Positions 6,403 to 9,086 of a stretch of 9,086 bases of DNA are shown piece by piece. Position 1 is the stretch's first letter; each line of letters opens with the position of its first letter. The translations under genes were made by a program, and so were the position numbers. Source of the DNA: [Eubacterium] saphenum (GTDB lineage Bacteria > Bacillota > Clostridia > Oscillospirales > Ruminococcaceae); contig SFHN01000037.1 of assembly GCA_004555635.1 (NCBI GenBank), forward strand, positions 1-9,086, given 5' to 3'. The notes under the pieces are model-generated. The model searched no databases. It had not been told where the DNA came from and was given only the letters and a program-made list of their open reading frames with translations.

Positions 6403-6990
6403 ATGACCGACAAGGAAGAATTTATCGCGATTTACCGCGAAAAGATACACCGCGAGGGCGCAGAAAAGCTGCTGGATTTTCTCGAGAACAAGAGCGACTT
6501 TTTCACCTGCCCCGCAAGCACGCGATATCACAACGCATTCGAAGGCGGGCTGCTTCGCCACTCGCTTAACGTCTACCGCTGCCTTGTCAGCTATATGGAG
6601 CGCGAGCGCGTGAAAACCGACTACAAGCTTACCGCTTCCGACGAGAGCATAGCAATCGCGGCGCTGCTTCACGATGTCTGCAAGGTGAACTTCTACAAAA
6701 CGTCTTTCAGAAACGCGAAAAACGAAGCGACGGGGCAGTGGGAGAAAGTGCCTTATTACGAAATCCACGATACGCTTCCCTACGGTCACGGAGAAAAGTC
6801 GGTGTATATGATAAGCGGATTTATGCGGCTTACTCGCGAGGAAGCAATGGCTATACGCTGGCATATGGGCTTTTCGGGCATTGAGGACAAAAACACGATA
6901 GGCAGGGCGCTTGAGATGTATCCGTTCGCGTTTGCGCTGTCGGTCGCGGATATGGAAGCAAGCTACTTTCTGGAAGGCTCCGAAAAGTAG
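6403..6990 (+). CDS. HD-domain phosphohydrolase
   Basis: A 195-residue cytosolic protein with the metal-binding pattern of the HD superfamily: H53 (LLRHSLN), H90-D91 (ALLHDVCK), H129 (YGHGEKS), H154 (IRWHMGF) and D173 (VADMEAS). All ligands are present, so a metal-dependent phosphohydrolase is expected. The substrate cannot be read from sequence. The GGLLRHSLNV segment and overall size resemble the HD portion of YhaM-type exonucleases, but there is no OB-fold RNA-binding domain in front of it here. The ATG at 6403 is one base after the lipoprotein stop, with GGGAGG 6 bases before it inside that gene's last codons, so translation is probably coupled. The gene ends the operon. It is unrelated in sequence to the HD domain of RNase Y in this window. 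Confidence 0.87.
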   Translation: MTDKEEFIAIYREKIHREGAEKLLDFLENKSDFFTCPASTRYHNAFEGGLLRHSLNVYRCLVSYMERERVKTDYKLTASDESIAIAALLHDVCKVNFYKTSFRNAKNEATGQWEKVPYYEIHDTLPYGHGEKSVYMISGFMRLTREEAMAIRWHMGFSGIEDKNTIGRALEMYPFAFALSVADMEASYFLEGSEK

Positions 6991-7049
6991 TCGAGTGCCT
7001 CGACACGCTTTCCGCCTTTCGACAGGCAGAACATTTGCACAAGTTTATT

Positions 7050-7078
7050 AACGGCGGGGGCAAAAGCTCCCGCCGTTT
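7050..7078 (+). terminator. Hairpin terminator between two converging operons
   Basis: AACGGCGGGGGC (7050-7061) pairs with GCTCCCGCCGTT (7066-7077), 12 pairs including one G-T, around loop AAAA. The T-run after it is short (TTT, then CAATATTAT), so termination relies on the very stable stem. It lies 60 bases after the HD gene stop. It could also stop minus-strand transcription from the DUF6171-like gene, for which I see no separate terminator. Confidence 0.7.
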
Positions 7079-7126
7079 CAATATTATAAGGCTCACGCTT
7101 CTCGCAAAATACACTCTAAAACGTGC

Positions 7127-7396
7127 CTAGAGCTGTTGCCACTTATCCGCTGCCGCAGGGCAGCGATTGCTTCTCCGCGCCGCGCGAAGCTCCACAAAGC
7201 ACCCGCACTTTACGCAAACGCCCTTTGACAGCGCCTCGCATTTTAGACATACCTCAAGCCGCCGCCTGTATTCAGCCGCTTCCGCGCGCTCCTCGGACGG
7301 AAGCGCCGCAATGCGCTCCTTAATAAGCTCAGACATATCCGCGTTTCCCGCCGCGTCAAGCAGGCAGCGCGTGCAGGGCTTTTTCTCCGCCGTCAT
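7127..7396 (-). CDS. DUF6171-like small cysteine-rich protein
   Basis: An 89-residue protein with eight cysteines: CTRC (8, 11), CLKC (50, 53), CVKCGC (61, 64, 66) and C79. The arrangement and the strings [38 protein letters not shown] and CP...KW fit the family I know as DUF6171, whose function is unknown. The cysteine pairs suggest bound zinc. Its start ATG at 7396 overlaps the TGA stop of the arabinofuranosidase (ATGA), and no good ribosome binding site precedes it, so it probably depends on coupled translation. A GTG at 7414 is a weaker alternative, also without a binding site. Stop is TAG at 7127. No signal peptide is seen, so it is likely cytosolic. Confidence 0.78.
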   Translation of the reverse strand: MTAEKKPCTRCLLDAAGNADMSELIKERIAALPSEERAEAAEYRRRLEVCLKCEALSKGVCVKCGCFVELRAARRSNRCPAAADKWQQL

Positions 7397-8865
7397 ACCT
7401 TGAGCACAACGCACGCAACCGAACAGGGCGGCAGCGTTACCTTCGCCTTGTCGCCGCTTGCAGTAACCCTAAGCGGCTTTATCGAAACCACGTCGGGGCG
7501 GTCAAAGTCATTGTGCGCGCGTGCGTCGCCGCTGAGTATGCGCCCAGAAGCCGACTTAATTTCCGTTGCTCCGCCGATTTCCACGCTGAACTTGTCGGAA
7601 AGCGAGCAGTTCGACAGCGTAATCACAATGTCGCCGTTGGCGTTTACGCTCGCGCTCTGCGACAGCGCGGGAATACCCGCTGAAGCCTCTCTGTTTTCGA
7701 TGTGCGAATATATGAGCGTGTTCTCCATATGCTCCTTGAACAGGTCGAACGCGTGATAGGTCGGGGTCTTTATCGTTGTTTTTCCCTCGGTCAGCAAAAC
7801 CGCCTGAAGCACGTTCACCGCCTGCGCTATGTTCGCCATACGAACGCGGTCGGAGTGCGCGTTGAAGATGTTAAGGTTAATCGCCGCAAGAACTGCGTCG
7901 CGCATTGAATTCTGCTGATAGAGGAAGCCGGGGTGCGTGCCCTCCTCAACATCCGTCCAGATGCCCCATTCGTCAACGACAAGCGCAACCTTCTTCTCGG
8001 GGTCGTAGCGGTTCATTATCTCGCTGTGTCGGGTGACAAGCTCCTCCATAAACAGCGTGTTCTTTATCGTACTGTAATATTCCTCGTCGGAAAACTCCGT
8101 CGCGCTTCCCTTGTGAAGCCAGTCGCCCGTCGGAATGGTGTAGTAGTGCAGCGAAAGCCCGTCCATATTCGCGGGGGTAATCCGCTTCATACATACCTCC
8201 GTCCAGTTGTAGTCGGCGGCGCTCGGTCCGCAGGCTATCCTGTACAGCTTGTTACCGCTGAATTCGCGGCAGAATGTCGAATATCTGCGATAGTTGTCGC
8301 AATAAAACTCCGGCGTCATATTTCCGCCGCAGCCCCAGCTCTCGTTTCCGATACCGAGGTATTTCAGCTTCCACGGCTTGTCTTTGCCGTTTTTGCGGCG
8401 AAGCTCAGCGTTGGGCGATACCGCGTCGGAAGTGATGTATTCAACCCAAGAGGCAAGCTCCTCGACAGTGCCGCTGCCGATGTTTCCGCTGATATAAGGT
8501 TCGCAGCCGACAAGCTCGCAAAAGCGCAGAAATTCATGCGTGCCGAAGCTGTTGTCCTCGACAACGTGACCCCAGTTGGTGTTTATCATCTTTTTACGGG
8601 TGGATTTCTCGCCGATACCGTCGCGCCAGTGGTATTCGTCGGCAAAGCAGCCACCCGGCCAGCGCAGCACAGGAAGCCGTATCGCGCGGAACGCTTCGAC
8701 AACATCCTTTCGGAAGCCCTCAATGTTCGGGATTTCGCTGTCCTCGCCGACGAAAATTCCGTCGTAGATACATCTTCCGAGGTGCTCGGAAAAGTTTGAG
8801 TAGATTTCCTTGCTGATGACCGAGCGGCGGTCGCGGGGGTTAAGGGTAAGCTTTACTGATTTCAT
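7393..8865 (-). CDS. Alpha-L-arabinofuranosidase, GH51
   Basis: This enzyme releases terminal alpha-L-arabinofuranose from arabinan and arabinoxylan oligosaccharides. It has 490 residues, in the normal GH51 range, with a TIM-barrel core and a C-terminal beta-sandwich from about 385. Family motifs include [17 protein letters not shown] and [14 protein letters not shown]. The acid/base Glu175 sits in [11 protein letters not shown] and the nucleophile Glu299 in VVDEWGIW. No signal peptide is present, so it is an intracellular enzyme acting on imported oligosaccharides. I chose the ATG at 8865 because AAAGGAG ends 6 bases upstream and the protein then opens [10 protein letters not shown]. The frame is open 29 codons further, but those run through the promoter. 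No transporter or arabinose pathway gene is within the window. The name abfA is often used for such genes, but I leave the symbol blank. Confidence 0.95.
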   Translation of the reverse strand: MKSVKLTLNPRDRRSVISKEIYSNFSEHLGRCIYDGIFVGEDSEIPNIEGFRKDVVEAFRAIRLPVLRWPGGCFADEYHWRDGIGEKSTRKKMINTNWGHVVEDNSFGTHEFLRFCELVGCEPYISGNIGSGTVEELASWVEYITSDAVSPNAELRRKNGKDKPWKLKYLGIGNESWGCGGNMTPEFYCDNYRRYSTFCREFSGNKLYRIACGPSAADYNWTEVCMKRITPANMDGLSLHYYTIPTGDWLHKGSATEFSDEEYYSTIKNTLFMEELVTRHSEIMNRYDPEKKVALVVDEWGIWTDVEEGTHPGFLYQQNSMRDAVLAAINLNIFNAHSDRVRMANIAQAVNVLQAVLLTEGKTTIKTPTYHAFDLFKEHMENTLIYSHIENREASAGIPALSQSASVNANGDIVITLSNCSLSDKFSVEIGGATEIKSASGRILSGDARAHNDFDRPDVVSIKPLRVTASGDKAKVTLPPCSVACVVLKV

Positions 8866-8892
8866 ATTATACTCCTTTCGGATATTTTTTTT

Positions 8893-8922
8893 ATTGTAGC
8901 ATAAAACGGGGTAAAAAGTAAA
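8893..8922 (-). promoter_or_regulatory. Probable promoter of the arabinofuranosidase gene
   Basis: On the minus strand TACAAT (8898-8893) is preceded by TG plus one base, making an extended -10. A TTTACT -35 (8922-8917) lies 18 bases upstream. Transcription should start near 8886, about 20 bases before the ATG. The -35 is only a 4-of-6 match, which fits a promoter needing an activator or relying on the extended -10. Confidence 0.65.
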
Positions 8923-8943
8923 GCGGTTTTTTAAGAAAATATG

Positions 8944-8980
8944 GTTTTTCATATATAATAAAGAAACTCATATGAAAAAC
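8944..8980. repeat. 11-base perfect inverted repeat upstream of the GH51 promoter
   Basis: GTTTTTCATAT (8944-8954) and ATATGAAAAAC (8970-8980) are exact inverse copies with 15 bases between them. The repeat lies about 22 bases upstream of the -35 of the arabinofuranosidase promoter. That is a normal place for an activator, or for one half of a looped repressor site. It could bind a sugar-responsive regulator. A weak plus-strand promoter-like pair, TTAAGA (8931-8936) and TATAAT (8954-8959) with 17 bases between, overlaps it and could drive a divergent gene beyond the right edge. Confidence 0.5.
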
Positions 8981-8991
8981 ACCACAAAATT

Positions 8992-9010
8992 TTCAGCGGA
9001 AACAGCTGAA
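8992..9010. repeat. Second short inverted repeat in AT-rich intergenic DNA
   Basis: TTCAGC (8992-8997) and GCTGAA (9005-9010) are inverse copies around a 7-base loop. This G+C-containing island lies in DNA that is otherwise nearly all A and T. It could be a second operator or a leader hairpin for a rightward transcript. From 9011 to the window end I see only A/T-rich DNA with no open frame or ribosome binding site. Confidence 0.4.
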
Positions 9011-9086
9011 CTTTACTTATACACAAAAATTTTCAAAAAAAATAAAAAAATTTTAGAAAAGTGCTAAAGAATAAAAAAATTGTGCC

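Noticed and set aside
6990..7004. GTCGAG/CTCGAC hairpin at the HD gene stop
   Set aside because: Six pairs with a 3-base loop but no T-run. The strong hairpin 46 bases on is the better terminator.
7933..8799. 288-residue plus-strand frame opposite the arabinofuranosidase
   Set aside because: It is antisense of conserved GH51 motifs, including both catalytic Glu codon regions; no ribosome binding site.

Overview
The window looks like chromosomal DNA of a low-to-mid-GC gut-type Firmicute, most like Clostridia of the Ruminococcus/Oscillospiraceae kind. The grounds are an RNase Y, AGGAGG-type ribosome binding sites, TTGACA/TATAAT promoters, a small Cys-rich protein of the DUF6171 type and a cytosolic GH51 arabinofuranosidase. 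This placement is inferred from gene content and signals, not from a database search.

Left block (1 to about 1180): a minus-strand start of an unknown gene that runs off the left edge, a terminator, the C-terminal two thirds of a ROK-family protein (minus), and about 55 codons of the N-terminal part of RapZ (minus). These pieces are joined abnormally. The RapZ fragment runs in frame into the middle of the ROK domain. Its other end, just inside the Walker A loop, abuts the first codons of RNase Y (rny), which lies on the opposite strand. Codon choice also changes at about 1180. I read this block as a chimera: either an assembly or amplification artefact, or a true rearrangement or transfer.

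Middle block (about 1180 to 5400): rny (plus, missing only its start codon) ends at a strong terminator. It converges on a minus-strand thrS to sseB-like operon, which has its own terminator. thrS has a near-consensus promoter and a short leader with two small hairpins, with no visible T-box.

Right block (5500 to 9086): a plus-strand pair encodes a Thr/Ser-linker lipoprotein and a small HD-domain phosphohydrolase one base apart. A convergent minus-strand pair encodes a GH51 alpha-L-arabinofuranosidase and a DUF6171-like Cys-rich protein that overlap by ATGA. The right end is a very AT-rich intergenic region with the arabinofuranosidase promoter and two inverted repeats that may be regulator sites.

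I found no CRISPR array, tRNA, rRNA, insertion sequence or phage module. The most informative feature is the ROK/RapZ/rny junction. I found no convincing new system.
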